A DNA stretch of 64,000 nt from Sphingopyxis indica (GTDB lineage Bacteria > Pseudomonadota > Alphaproteobacteria > Sphingomonadales > Sphingomonadaceae). The position numbers were made by a program, and so were the translations under genes. Shown here piece after piece: positions 8,792 to 16,073 of the stretch; the stretch's first letter is position 1, and each line of letters starts with the position of its first letter. The notes beneath the pieces were generated by a model that was not told the DNA's origin, ran no database searches, and saw only the letters and a program-made list of their open reading frames with translations. Location of the stretch: assembly GCF_900188185.1 (NCBI RefSeq), contig NZ_FZPA01000006.1, positions 124,001-188,000 of the forward strand. The letters run 5' to 3'.

Positions 8792-9433
8792 TTATACCAG
8801 TTGGGGCCGGGGGGCCGGGATATTTTCGTCGAGCCGCGCGAGGATCCAGTCCGCCGCTTCGGCCCAGTCGTCGATCCGCGCGTGCGCATACGGCGCCGGG
8901 GCGATCTTGCCCGCGATCGCGGGTTCGCCGACCATGTGCAGGCGCCACACGTCGGGCGCTTCGAGCGCGACCGAATGATGATGGCCGGCAAGGTCGTCGA
9001 TGAACACCGCGACGCTCGGCCGCCGCTCGTCGAGCAGCCGCCGCACCGGTTCGCCCTTGCCGCCGCGGCTGCCGATCACCGGCGCGGCGAGGCCGAGCGC
9101 GGCGAGCTGCGCCGCGCGCGCCGCCTGATGGTCGGGACCGACATTGGTGAGCACGACGATGTCGGCCGCGGCGCCGATCGCCGCCATCGCTGCCATCGCG
9201 CCCCTTATCGGATATTGCCGCTCCATCTCGGTGCGGAAAAAGCCGTCGAGCAAGGGCCAGACCTCGGCGGCTTCGAGCGGCGTCCCGCATTCCTTGCGCT
9301 TGAGCGCGCCTGCAAAGCTCGCATCCTCCATGCGGAACAGCACGCCATGCGCTTCGTCGACCCACCGGGCGAAGGGCACGACCATGTGCATCAGCACCTC
9401 GTCGCAATCGGTGATGACGAGCGGGCGGGTCAT
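8792..9433 (-). CDS. HAD-superfamily hydrolase
   Basis: The 213-residue protein opens with PLVITDCDEVLMHMV. This places a DCDEV motif where HAD enzymes have DxDxT/V, so both the nucleophile and acid-base aspartates are present. Motif II is VVLTNVG near residue 102, and motif IV is VFIDDLAGHH near residue 144. The small alpha-helical cap between motifs I and II suggests a phosphatase acting on a small molecule. It overlaps the DUF3572 gene by four bases (ATGA) and is followed 9 bp later by ridA. The substrate is unknown. Confidence 0.82.
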   Translation of the reverse strand: MTRPLVITDCDEVLMHMVVPFARWVDEAHGVLFRMEDASFAGALKRKECGTPLEAAEVWPLLDGFFRTEMERQYPIRGAMAAMAAIGAAADIVVLTNVGPDHQAARAAQLAALGLAAPVIGSRGGKGEPVRRLLDERRPSVAVFIDDLAGHHHSVALEAPDVWRLHMVGEPAIAGKIAPAPYAHARIDDWAEAADWILARLDENIPAPRPQLV

Positions 9434-9699
9434 GGCGGTCCTTCCTGTCCTTCGAGCCGGCCGGCGGCGGCGGCGAGCGCTTCGGGCTTCATATCGAGCG
9501 CCCCGGCACAGGCGACAAGGTCGGGCTCGTGCGCGGCAAGAAAGCCGAGCACCGCGGCGAGCGTCGCGCGCTCGTCCAGCGCGGCGCGCAGCCCCTCGGG
9601 GGTCAGGCCGGTCATCCCGAGCAGCCGCTCGGCGCGCGGCTCGTCGGCCAGTATCCAGCCCAGCGCGTGGAGCGCCACCGCTTCATCGCCGTCATGCAC
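9430..9699 (-). CDS. DUF3572 protein
   Basis: The 89-residue protein matches the alphaproteobacterial DUF3572 family. It has an N-terminal AVALHALGWILADEPRAERLL helix, a GLTPEGLRAAL motif near residue 31, and a C-terminal AAHEPDLVACAGALDM. It is helical and probably cytoplasmic, with no known function. It begins a four-gene leftward operon divergent from divK (89 bp between starts); proximity to divK in other alphaproteobacteria suggests a cell-cycle or growth link, but that is inference. Confidence 0.82.
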   Translation of the reverse strand: MHDGDEAVALHALGWILADEPRAERLLGMTGLTPEGLRAALDERATLAAVLGFLAAHEPDLVACAGALDMKPEALAAAAGRLEGQEGPP

Positions 9700-9788
9700 G
9701 TCGAAAAACTCCTTCTGCGCGAGGCAATTGTGTCGCGGGACCGATTCGCCTAAACCGGTGTGGGACGCAAGCGGGGAAAGCGTGAAGC

Positions 9789-10151
9789 ATGGGCAAGACC
9801 ATTTTGGTCGTTGAGGACAATGAACTCAACCTCCGCCTCTTTTGCGACCTGCTGAACGCTCACGGTTACAGCGCGCATCCGGTGCGCGACGGCCGCGACG
9901 CCCTCGCCAGGGCGCGCGAGGTGTCGCCCGATCTGATCATCATGGACATTCAGCTGCCATATGTCAGCGGGCTAGAGCTGATCGGCCAGATGAAGGCCGA
10001 CGCGGCATTACGCCCCGTCCCGATCATGGCGGTCACCGCCTATGCCGGCAAGGGCGACGAAGAACAGATCCGCGCCGCCGGCGCCGAAGCCTATGTGTCG
10101 AAGCCGATCTCGGTGATCAAATTCATTGAGAGCGTCGGCGCGTTTGCTTGA
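9789..10151 (+). CDS. divK: Single-domain response regulator DivK
   Basis: The 120-residue receiver domain stands alone with no output domain. The acidic pocket is VEDNE (Glu9-Asp10), the phospho-acceptor is Asp53 in IIMDIQLP, and Lys105 is in VSKPIS. The sequences ILVVEDNELNLRLFCDLL and MAVTAYAGKGDEE are characteristic of DivK. In Caulobacter, DivK-P rewires the hybrid kinase CckA through DivL and so lowers CtrA activity. No partner kinase gene (pleC, divJ) is in the window. pleD, which often follows divK, is absent. Confidence 0.93.
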   Translation: MGKTILVVEDNELNLRLFCDLLNAHGYSAHPVRDGRDALARAREVSPDLIIMDIQLPYVSGLELIGQMKADAALRPVPIMAVTAYAGKGDEEQIRAAGAEAYVSKPISVIKFIESVGAFA

Positions 10152-10170
10152 GGCGAGGGCGTTGCCCGCG

Positions 10171-10647
10171 TCACCACAGCGCCGGCTTGGCGACCATCAA
10201 CCAAAAGACTCCGAGCAGCCCCAGAAAGGCCGGCCAGCCGAGCAGGAACCATAACCGCATCGTCCGGGCATAATCAGTGCCAAGCGGGGTTCCCATTTGC
10301 GCGGCGGCAGCGGCAAGACGTGTCGCGCGAATTTGAAGCCCCACGACCGGCACCCAGCAAGCGAACGCAAGCAGGTACAGGGCATAGGTCGCAGCAAGCC
10401 ATGACTCGGTGGGCGAATAGCCGGCATGAAAGACGAGCCAGAGGCCGCTCGCCGGCTGGACGATCCCGCTCGTCCCGGTGAATATCCAGTCGGCACGCAC
10501 CACCATGCGCCCGACGCTGGCGATCGTTGCGGCATCGCGCGTCAGATGCGCGGACCAGAAATACCATGCGGTCCCTGCGCCGAAGCCGAACAGCACGGTG
10601 CTGCCGACGATATGAAGCGTTTTCATCAACAGATAGGGGTCGATCAT
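10171..10647 (-). CDS. DUF2269 integral membrane protein
   Basis: The 158-residue protein has about four hydrophobic segments (around residues 7-27, 50-70, 82-102 and 130-152). The conserved KTLHIVGSTVLFGFGAGTAWY start fits the DUF2269 family. Histidine 12 in the first helix and an Arg-Ala-Asp-Trp-Ile-Phe segment near residue 51 are typical of the family. It overlaps the upstream SDR gene by four bases (ATGA), so the two are translationally coupled. Function is unknown. Confidence 0.85.
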   Translation of the reverse strand: MIDPYLLMKTLHIVGSTVLFGFGAGTAWYFWSAHLTRDAATIASVGRMVVRADWIFTGTSGIVQPASGLWLVFHAGYSPTESWLAATYALYLLAFACWVPVVGLQIRATRLAAAAAQMGTPLGTDYARTMRLWFLLGWPAFLGLLGVFWLMVAKPALW

Positions 10648-11921
10648 TTCTTCTCCCCGATCACGCCGTACACCGCAACGAGCAGCAAGATCGGCAAATT
10701 CTTGAGAAGCGGCCCCAGCGGGTCGAGCCAGAGGCGCGGGAGCGCCAGACCGATCACGATCGAATAGCCAAGAATGGCAGCGATCTGGATGATCGTAGCG
10801 AGCCGAATGCTGCGGCCGGACAACAGCAACGTCGCGATCCCTACGTCGGCCAGGCTGGCGCCGATTCGCAACGGGTCGTCTAGCGCCGGCGAAAGGCCAA
10901 GGCCCTTCACGACCTCGCGCGTCGCCGTCTCACCATAAACCAAACCGAGCCACGCCGAGGCAAGCCACAAGAATATCAGCGCGGCGCGGGTCGCCGGTGC
11001 GAGGAAGAAGAGCCGCGCATGCCAGCGATCCTGTACGTCGGCGGGATGTGCTCGCAAGGCGTCCTCCAGACGCCTCGGTTTCGTTCCGATGGCCTCGGCG
11101 TAGGCGGCGCTGTCGCCCGCATTGCCCGCGACGAGTTGCGAAAGACTGTTGCTCGATACCGGGCCATCCCCAGTGAAATCGCCGATCCGGCCGAGTGCGC
11201 GCATAATAGGCATCGGCACCGAAACGAAGCGCGCCTCCCCAAAGCCCAGCCATGCACGATAGCACTGCAACAGCCAGCGCAGGTCGATCGTCGCAGGACC
11301 GACGGGTTCGAGCGCGCGCCCAGCGAAAGCCGCGTCGCCGCAGAGGCGGACGACGTCGCGCGCGAGATCCTCGACGTGGATCGGCGTGAAGGCCTGATCG
11401 CCCGCGCCCGGAAGGGGGATGGCGAATGGGAACCCCGCCATGCCGCGAAGCAGCGACGTGCCGCCGTAGCTGCCGTCGCCATAGACAAGCGAAGGGCGCA
11501 GGATCGTCCAGTCGAGGCCCGATTCGCGCAACACCGCCTCACCCGCCAACTTCGTCCTTGCATAGTCGGTCGGCACGTCCGGGCGCGCGCTGATCGCCGA
11601 CATCAATATGGCTTGCCGGACCCCGGCAGCGCGCGCCGCGGCATAGAGCGCGCGCGGCATCGCGATGTGGACCGCCTCCATGTACGGCCCACGCAAAAGC
11701 CCCGCTGCGTTCACGATGCACGCCACGCCGGCCAACCGATCGCGCCACGCAGCCTCGTCGGTCGCCTGCGCGAGATCGACGGTCACGAAACGCACATCGG
11801 GAAACAGCCGCTCGAGTCCGCTGGAAGACCGGACGACTGCCACGACCTCATGTCCCGCCGCCAAGGCCGACAGGATATGGCGCCCGATAAATCCTCCCGC
11901 GCCGAGCAGCATGACCCGCAT
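10644..11921 (-). CDS. SDR-type NAD(P)-binding protein fused to a DoxX-like membrane domain
   Basis: The 425-residue protein has an N-terminal atypical SDR/NmrA-like Rossmann domain. GAGGFIG (7-13) binds the dinucleotide, and YARTKLAGEAVL holds the Tyr-x-x-x-Lys pair. A C-terminal region from about residue 300 has four hydrophobic helices and resembles DoxX-like membrane proteins. The ATG at 11919-11921 has an AAGGGG ribosome binding site; the longer frame upstream does not. Fusion to a membrane anchor suggests a membrane-bound dehydrogenase or epimerase on a quinone-, lipid- or sugar-type substrate. It is translationally coupled to the DUF2269 gene. Confidence 0.85.
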   Translation of the reverse strand: MRVMLLGAGGFIGRHILSALAAGHEVVAVVRSSSGLERLFPDVRFVTVDLAQATDEAAWRDRLAGVACIVNAAGLLRGPYMEAVHIAMPRALYAAARAAGVRQAILMSAISARPDVPTDYARTKLAGEAVLRESGLDWTILRPSLVYGDGSYGGTSLLRGMAGFPFAIPLPGAGDQAFTPIHVEDLARDVVRLCGDAAFAGRALEPVGPATIDLRWLLQCYRAWLGFGEARFVSVPMPIMRALGRIGDFTGDGPVSSNSLSQLVAGNAGDSAAYAEAIGTKPRRLEDALRAHPADVQDRWHARLFFLAPATRAALIFLWLASAWLGLVYGETATREVVKGLGLSPALDDPLRIGASLADVGIATLLLSGRSIRLATIIQIAAILGYSIVIGLALPRLWLDPLGPLLKNLPILLLVAVYGVIGEKK

Positions 11922-12054
11922 ATTCGTCCCCTTCGGACCCCGCGTTAGCGGGCAGAGGGTCACAGGTCAGCCCCCATTGTATCAACGCAAACGACCGCCC
12001 TTGTCTTGGGATTGCGCAGTCCTCGCTGTATAACGCCGTCCAAAGGAGAGCGGC

Positions 12055-13017
12055 ATGGCGGGCGGTCTGGCAATCGTGCTGAGCGGCGGCGGCGCCAAGG
12101 GCGCGTTTCAGGTCGGCGTCGTCCACGAACTCGTCGTCAATCGCGGGGTCGCGATCGACATCGTCGCGGGGGTGTCGACCGGCGCGATCCAGGCGCTGGG
12201 GGTGGCGCAGGACGATGTGCCGGGGCTGCTCGACGCGTGGCTCGGGATCAGGGGCAATGCGTCGATCTACAAGGAACGGCCATTGGGCGTCGTCGGCGGC
12301 TTTCTGGGTGAGGATGCGATCTATGACGCCGCGCCCTTGCGGCGCTTGCTCAAGGGCTTTGCCGACGATGCGCGGCTGCGCGCCAGCGGACGCAAGCTGC
12401 TGCTCGGTGTCGTCAATCTGGGCACCGGCGTCTTTCGCACCATCGACGAAAGCGTCCCCGGCATCCACAATTGGGTCTATGCGAGCTGCGCGATGCCGCT
12501 GTTTTTCGACCCGCTCAAGACGCGCGCCGGCGACGGGACGGAGGAACAATGGGTCGACGGCGGGGTGCGCGACGTGACGCCGCTGAGCGCGGCGCTGCAG
12601 CTCAATCCGCGCGGCGTCATCGCGGTGCGCGCCTCACCCGCGCCGCAGCCCGGTCCGGTACGGACCTTCGGCAATCTGATCGACATCGGGCTGCGCGCGG
12701 TCGACATTCTCCAGTCGGAAGTGTCGGCGAACGACCTCGCCGGCGCGGCGCTCGTCAACGATCTGATCGCGGCGCGCGAGGCGCAGCTGCGCGCGCTGCA
12801 GGCCGAGGGCATCGGCGGCGCGCAGGCGGCGCGCATCCTCCGCCCGATCGACGTCCAGATCGCGCGCTACCGCTTCGCGCCGATCCGCATCATCGAGCCC
12901 GAGGCGGAATATTCGGACACGCTCGATTTCGATCCGGCCAAGATCCGCACCGCGATCGACGCCGGCCGCCGCGCGGTCGAGCGCGAATGGGACGCGCTCG
13001 AACCCTTGCTCAGCTGA
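12055..13017 (+). CDS. Patatin-like phospholipase
   Basis: The 320-residue serine hydrolase has the full patatin signature. The oxyanion loop is SGGGAKGAF (residues 10-18), the nucleophile elbow is GVSTG (about 41-45), and the catalytic aspartate lies in VDGGVRD near residue 167. This Ser-Asp dyad family cleaves acyl chains from phospholipids and other lipids. No signal peptide is seen, so it may be cytoplasmic or exported by another route. It is a single gene, divergent from the SDR gene and convergent with a small gene. Substrate is unproven. Confidence 0.92.
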   Translation: MAGGLAIVLSGGGAKGAFQVGVVHELVVNRGVAIDIVAGVSTGAIQALGVAQDDVPGLLDAWLGIRGNASIYKERPLGVVGGFLGEDAIYDAAPLRRLLKGFADDARLRASGRKLLLGVVNLGTGVFRTIDESVPGIHNWVYASCAMPLFFDPLKTRAGDGTEEQWVDGGVRDVTPLSAALQLNPRGVIAVRASPAPQPGPVRTFGNLIDIGLRAVDILQSEVSANDLAGAALVNDLIAAREAQLRALQAEGIGGAQAARILRPIDVQIARYRFAPIRIIEPEAEYSDTLDFDPAKIRTAIDAGRRAVEREWDALEPLLS

Positions 13018-13023
13018 TCCTGC

Positions 13024-13230
13024 TCAGTCGGGAGCATCCACCTGCGCAACGTGCGACACGGGCACGTCGACGCGATCCTCGGTGATCCAGCGCCGGAAAA
13101 TATCGCTCCAGCTGACGATCAGCGGCCCCGGAAACAATGCGTCGGGGTGCCAGCCGAGCAAATGGCGTCCATCGCGCCAATCCTCCGGTGCCTCTTCCGC
13201 CTTGATCCAAATCACTCGACCCGTATCCAT
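13024..13230 (-). CDS. Small hypothetical protein
   Basis: The 68-residue frame starts MDTGRVIWIKAEEAPEDW and contains LLGWHPDALFPGPLIVSW, with many tryptophans and a plausible soluble fold. An AAAGAG ribosome binding site lies just upstream of the ATG at 13228-13230; a longer reading from a TTG at 13263 lacks support. I do not recognise the family. It converges on the patatin gene with 6 bp between stops. The amino-acid make-up looks coding, but no functional motif is evident. Confidence 0.5.
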   Translation of the reverse strand: MDTGRVIWIKAEEAPEDWRDGRHLLGWHPDALFPGPLIVSWSDIFRRWITEDRVDVPVSHVAQVDAPD

Positions 13231-13515
13231 CTCTTTGGGATGCTTTCCCCTGGCTGCCGCCAAAGCCGAAAACTGCCCAAAAAAGCCGCTTCAGTCTGTG
13301 CCGATTTGCGGCAATTTGCCGCAGCCTGTGCAGGATTGAAACAATCGTGCACGGACGCGTTCTTGCGCAACCTAGCTCGGGCAAGCTGAACCCCCGGCAA
13401 CGCCGGCCGGGCGATCCGGTGCAGGAAAAAGGGCGGCGCGCGGCCGCCCTTGAAAATTGTCCGGAGGAATCGCGGGGAAAGCGGCGCCGGCTCGTCCCGA
13501 ACGGCTCAATCCACC
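13231..13515. other. Intergenic stretch left of the MITE
   Basis: Apart from the leftward terminator at 13426-13451 and a likely promoter for the 68-residue gene, I see no gene. A leftward frame upstream of that gene stays open but has no start or recognisable content. Confidence 0.5.
13426..13451 (-). terminator. Intrinsic terminator reading leftward
   Basis: A perfect aagggcggcc/ggccgccctt-type stem is followed on the minus strand by TTTTT. The nearest leftward gene upstream of it is the 45-residue frame at 13782-13919, now separated from it by the MITE. The same stem sequence ends rpmG at 14556-14583. Confidence 0.75.
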
Positions 13516-13785
13516 CTAGGACGTGAACCCATAAATTGGCCGTTCGAGGCGTCGAAATGGCGAAGATATCGCCTTCGGGCGGGCGCAGCGGGTAGTGGTT
13601 CTACCCGCAAGACCGCGCGGAGGCGAGATCGAAGCCATTTCGGCGTCCCTTCGGGATTTGACCGATTTTGTCCATTGCTTCGTCGGCAAGCCTTGAAATA
13701 TCGACATATTCCGGCGCCTTGCCTCCTCGCACTGGACAAAATCGCTTCAAGCCTCGAACGGCCAATTTATGGGTTCACGTCCTAG
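13516..13785. mobile_element. MITE-like element with 35 bp perfect terminal inverted repeats
   Basis: The ends (13516-13550 and 13751-13785) are perfect inverted copies of 35 bp starting ctaggacgtgaacccataaa. The 200 bp core has no credible transposase frame. It holds a second inverted pair, cgattttgtcca near 13662 and tggacaaaatcg near 13734. The outermost CTAG on each side may be a 4 bp target duplication, as IS5-group elements make. If so, the element proper is 13520-13781 and is mobilised in trans. This is inferred from structure; no full-length IS with these ends is in the window. Confidence 0.8.
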
Positions 13786-13919
13786 CCCGCTTCGCGCGGC
13801 GGCGGAATGTCCGCGCGCCACGGGGCTCCGTAGTGGATGGCCACCGCCGCTTGCGAAGCGTCCATCAATATCATCCAGAGTCTGGCAAGCCAGCCGGCGC
13901 GGCGAGTATCGCGGGTCAT
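13782..13919 (-). CDS. 45-residue small protein next to the MITE
   Basis: The frame starts MTRDTRRAGWLARLWMI and ends PPPREAG, with a strong AAGGAG ribosome binding site 7 bp upstream of the ATG at 13917-13919. A short hydrophobic or amphipathic helix (AGWLARLWMILMDASQAAVA) follows a basic N-terminus, so membrane association is possible. Its TAG stop is formed by the CTAG at the MITE edge. The gene is divergent from the Lrp regulator 136 bp away, which may control it. No family is recognised. Confidence 0.5.
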   Translation of the reverse strand: MTRDTRRAGWLARLWMILMDASQAAVAIHYGAPWRADIPPPREAG

Positions 13920-14054
13920 GTCTGATCTCCTTGGGCCGTCGGTGCAGGGAGGGGGCCGGACGGCGCGGCTGGCACATCATTAGGGCGATACCCGCGGCCA
14001 CTGGCGCGAAAATTGATAGTCACATCGACCAAATTCCGCGCTATGAGGAAAAAT

Positions 14055-14540
14055 ATGCGAAAAAACGTCACCCTCGATCGATTCGACCGCCGGCTGCTCG
14101 ACCTGGTGCGGCAGGATAATCTGGCGCCCGCCCGGATATTGGCGGACAAGGTAGGCCTGTCGGTTTCGGCGGTGCTGCGCCGGCTGCGGCGGTTGCGCGA
14201 GGAAAAGGTGATCGTCGCCGATATTGCGGTGATCAATCCGGCGCTGACGGGCTCGGCGCTCACCATGCATGTGCTCGTGCGGATGCAGCAGGCGGGACCG
14301 CAGACGATGGACGGTTTTGCCAGGGAAATCGCGCGCCACCCGGAGGTCACCGGTGCATGGGACGTCACCGGCGACGACGATTTCCTCCTCAAGATTCAGG
14401 TCGGCAGCATGGAGGAATATGACGTCTTCACCCGGCGCGTGCTCGGCGAAGACAAGGGCGTGCATTCCTTCACGACATTGATCACCATCCGCACGATCGT
14501 CGAGGACGACACGACACGGCGGCCGCTGCGCGATCGCTAA
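14055..14540 (+). CDS. Lrp/AsnC-family transcription regulator
   Basis: The 161-residue protein has an AsnC-type helix-turn-helix (LDRFDRRLLDLVRQ... to VSAVLRRLRRLREEKVI, residues 6-50). A ligand-binding RAM domain with GAWDVTGDDDFLLKIQV near residue 110 follows. Members form octamers or hexadecamers and often sense amino acids. The ATG at 14055 follows GAGGAAAAAT; upstream ATGs at 14013 and 14043 lack a site. It is divergent from the 45-residue gene and may autoregulate. The target is unknown. Confidence 0.92.
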   Translation: MRKNVTLDRFDRRLLDLVRQDNLAPARILADKVGLSVSAVLRRLRRLREEKVIVADIAVINPALTGSALTMHVLVRMQQAGPQTMDGFAREIARHPEVTGAWDVTGDDDFLLKIQVGSMEEYDVFTRRVLGEDKGVHSFTTLITIRTIVEDDTTRRPLRDR

Positions 14541-14555
14541 GGCGCGGCGCGCACG

Positions 14556-14583
14556 AAAAAGGGCGGCGCAAACGGCCGCCCTC
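14556..14583 (-). terminator. Intrinsic terminator of rpmG
   Basis: The stem gggcggc/gccgccc with a 7-base loop is followed by TTTTT on the minus strand. It lies 68 bp past the rpmG stop and just after the stop of the convergent Lrp gene. Confidence 0.75.
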
Positions 14584-14603
14584 TGAACCCCGGCTTTCGC
14601 CGG

Positions 14604-14653
14604 GATGACGCATTTTCAAACCGCGCGCGCTCGGCGCGCGGGAAAATGCGTCA
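14604..14653. repeat. Inverted repeat at the 3' end of rpmG
   Basis: The sequence tgacgcattttc near 14605 is repeated inverted as gaaaatgcgtca ending at 14653, where its last bases form the rpmG stop codon. The loop contains cgcgcgcgctcggcgcgcg, itself a hairpin. It may shape the 3' end of rpmG mRNA. Confidence 0.6.
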
Positions 14654-14818
14654 CTTGATCTTGGCTTCCTTGAACTCGACGTGCTTGCGCGCGCGCGGGT
14701 CATATTTGCGCACCGACATCTTCTCGGTCATCGTGCGCGGATTCTTCTTGGTGACATAGAAAAAGCCCGTATCGGCGGTGCTCACCAGCTTGATCTTGAC
14801 GGTCGTCGGCTTGGCCAT
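14651..14818 (-). CDS. rpmG: 50S ribosomal protein L33
   Basis: The 55-residue protein ([20 protein letters not shown]...; [18 protein letters not shown]) is L33. It has no CxxC pairs, so it is the zinc-independent form, as is usual in alphaproteobacteria. It is a structural protein near the ribosomal E site. The start is the ATG at 14816-14818 and the stop is TGA at 14651. It is monocistronic, with its own terminator. Confidence 0.96.
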   Translation of the reverse strand: MAKPTTVKIKLVSTADTGFFYVTKKNPRTMTEKMSVRKYDPRARKHVEFKEAKIK

Positions 14819-15039
14819 GGCCCTATCCTTGGATTATCTGGCACATCCGCCGGGCGCCCGACCGATGCGGCGGGGCTTTGCGGCCCCGGCGGTTGGTGTG
14901 AAAAACGAAGAGGGCCGCGCGCCGGGCGCCGCCCCCATTTATCCGGGCGCCCTTGGCGGGATTCGCCGCTTCTGTCAAGCGAAAGCCGCGCGGCGGCGCG
15001 TCCGGGCGAGGCGGTGCGCACGCCCCGCCCGCCGCGGCG

Positions 15040-15756
15040 TCAGACGTCGCGGATCACGAAGCTCACCGTCATCTCGCGCCAGCTTTCGACGGCGACCCCG
15101 CCGCGCGTCGCGGGCTTGAAGCGCCATTTGGCAAGCGCGCGCTTCTTCGTCGCCTCGAAAAAGGCGGGGTCGTCGGCGCGGACCAGCTCGACCGCCTTCA
15201 CCCGCCCGTCGGTGCCGATCAGCACGCGCACGACGACGCTGCCCTCGACCCCGGCGCGTTGCTGGCGCAGCGGATAGTCGGGCTGGAACTGCCCGGCGTA
15301 GCGCGGGTCGATCTGGGCGGTGACCAGCTTCGGCGGCGCCGGCGGATCGAGTTCGACAGCGGGGCCGGGTGGCAGCGGCGGCGGATCGAGGATGACCGGC
15401 CCGTCGGCGACGCTGTTGCTGTTGTCGGAAGGCAGCTTGAATACTGTGTCGGGAGTGTCGGCAGCCGTATCGGTCCTGGGCTGCGCTTTTACGTCGGGTT
15501 GAGGGTCCGGCTCGGGTGGCGGCGTTTTTGGCAACTCGATCAGCGTTCCGACGAGCGGTATCGTATGCGGTGCTTCTTCGACGACCATCGGCGACAGCGC
15601 GACCGCGACGACGAGCGCCGCGGGCAGTCCGATCGCAATCGCCGCCGCGACGGGCCGGTGCCGCACACCGGGATCATAGCCATAGCGGGTGCCCGCGGAC
15701 GCCGGCGCGCGCTCGGGCGTGGCGGCAAGAGCGGAAATCAGGGGTTTCAGCGTCAT
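15040..15756 (-). CDS. TonB-family energy transducer
   Basis: The 238-residue protein has a single N-terminal membrane anchor (about residues 36-54, PVAAAIAIGLPAALVVAVAL). A proline-rich periplasmic spacer (residues 70-140) and a C-terminal TonB domain (YPLRQQRAGVEGSVVVRVLI to FVIRDV) follow. It transmits proton-motive energy to outer-membrane TonB-dependent receptors such as the one at 45655-48129. No exbB or exbD is adjacent, so it must use complexes encoded elsewhere or replace another TonB. A strong sigma-70-like promoter lies upstream. Confidence 0.92.
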   Translation of the reverse strand: MTLKPLISALAATPERAPASAGTRYGYDPGVRHRPVAAAIAIGLPAALVVAVALSPMVVEEAPHTIPLVGTLIELPKTPPPEPDPQPDVKAQPRTDTAADTPDTVFKLPSDNSNSVADGPVILDPPPLPPGPAVELDPPAPPKLVTAQIDPRYAGQFQPDYPLRQQRAGVEGSVVVRVLIGTDGRVKAVELVRADDPAFFEATKKRALAKWRFKPATRGGVAVESWREMTVSFVIRDV

Positions 15757-15832
15757 GGCATCTCTCCTTGCCGGTGACGACCCGAACCCCGCCGCATCTT
15801 GACCGCGGCTATCGGCCAGGTCGGGTTATGAG

Positions 15833-15859
15833 ATAATATAACGTGACGCCGATTGTCAA
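15833..15859 (-). promoter_or_regulatory. Sigma-70-type promoter for the tonB gene
   Basis: On the minus strand a perfect TTGACA (15854-15859) and a TATTAT (15833-15838) are separated by 15 bp, in a locally AT-rich patch. Transcription would start about 70 bp upstream of the tonB ATG. The AT-rich ATAATATAA segment could hold an iron-regulator site, but I cannot identify one. Confidence 0.55.
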
Positions 15860-15909
15860 TCGGAGAAGTCGGCAAAGTGCGGCGCGAGCGGAAGCGCTCT
15901 CAAGCCCGA

Positions 15910-15983
15910 GTGCTCCCGCGAAGGCGGGAGCCCATCTCCCGATCGCGCGATCCTGCACCGGTCGGCGATGGGTCCCCGCCTTC
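15910..15983. repeat. Palindromic repeat, family A copy 2, truncated
   Basis: The left arm is gtgctcccgcgaaggcggga followed by gcccatctcc. The right arm gatgggtccccgccttc breaks off where the next repeat begins. The full-length relatives are at 2333-2416 and 20211-20297. Confidence 0.8.
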
Positions 15984-16035
15984 AGCCTTTGGCTGAAGTT
16001 TATCCTGAGCGCCTGCAAGGCAGTCGAAGGGCGGG
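15980..16035. repeat. Fragment of a second palindromic repeat joined to family A copy 2
   Basis: The sequence cttcagcctttggctgaag forms a hairpin and runs into tttatcctgagcgcctgcaa and ggcagtcgaagg. The tcctgag...tcgaagg pattern resembles the arms of the repeat at 50119-50245. It seems to be one repeat inserted into or joined with another. Confidence 0.5.
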
Positions 16036-16073
16036 AACACACGAGCCTGCGCAAGCGATTCATCCGGAATGGA

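Larger units (their letters stand above)
15757..16073. other. Intergenic region between gltX and the tonB gene
   Basis: This stretch contains the tonB promoter (15833-15859), a truncated family A repeat (15910-15983) and a fused fragment resembling family F (15980-16035). I see no gene. Confidence 0.7.

Noticed and set aside
12471..13085. 204-residue frame inside the patatin gene
   Set aside because: It is an out-of-frame arginine-rich shadow of a gene with complete patatin motifs.
13450..13785. 111-residue frame across the MITE-like element as a possible transposase fragment
   Set aside because: It has no DDE motif or similarity to transposases that I recognise and it starts outside the element.
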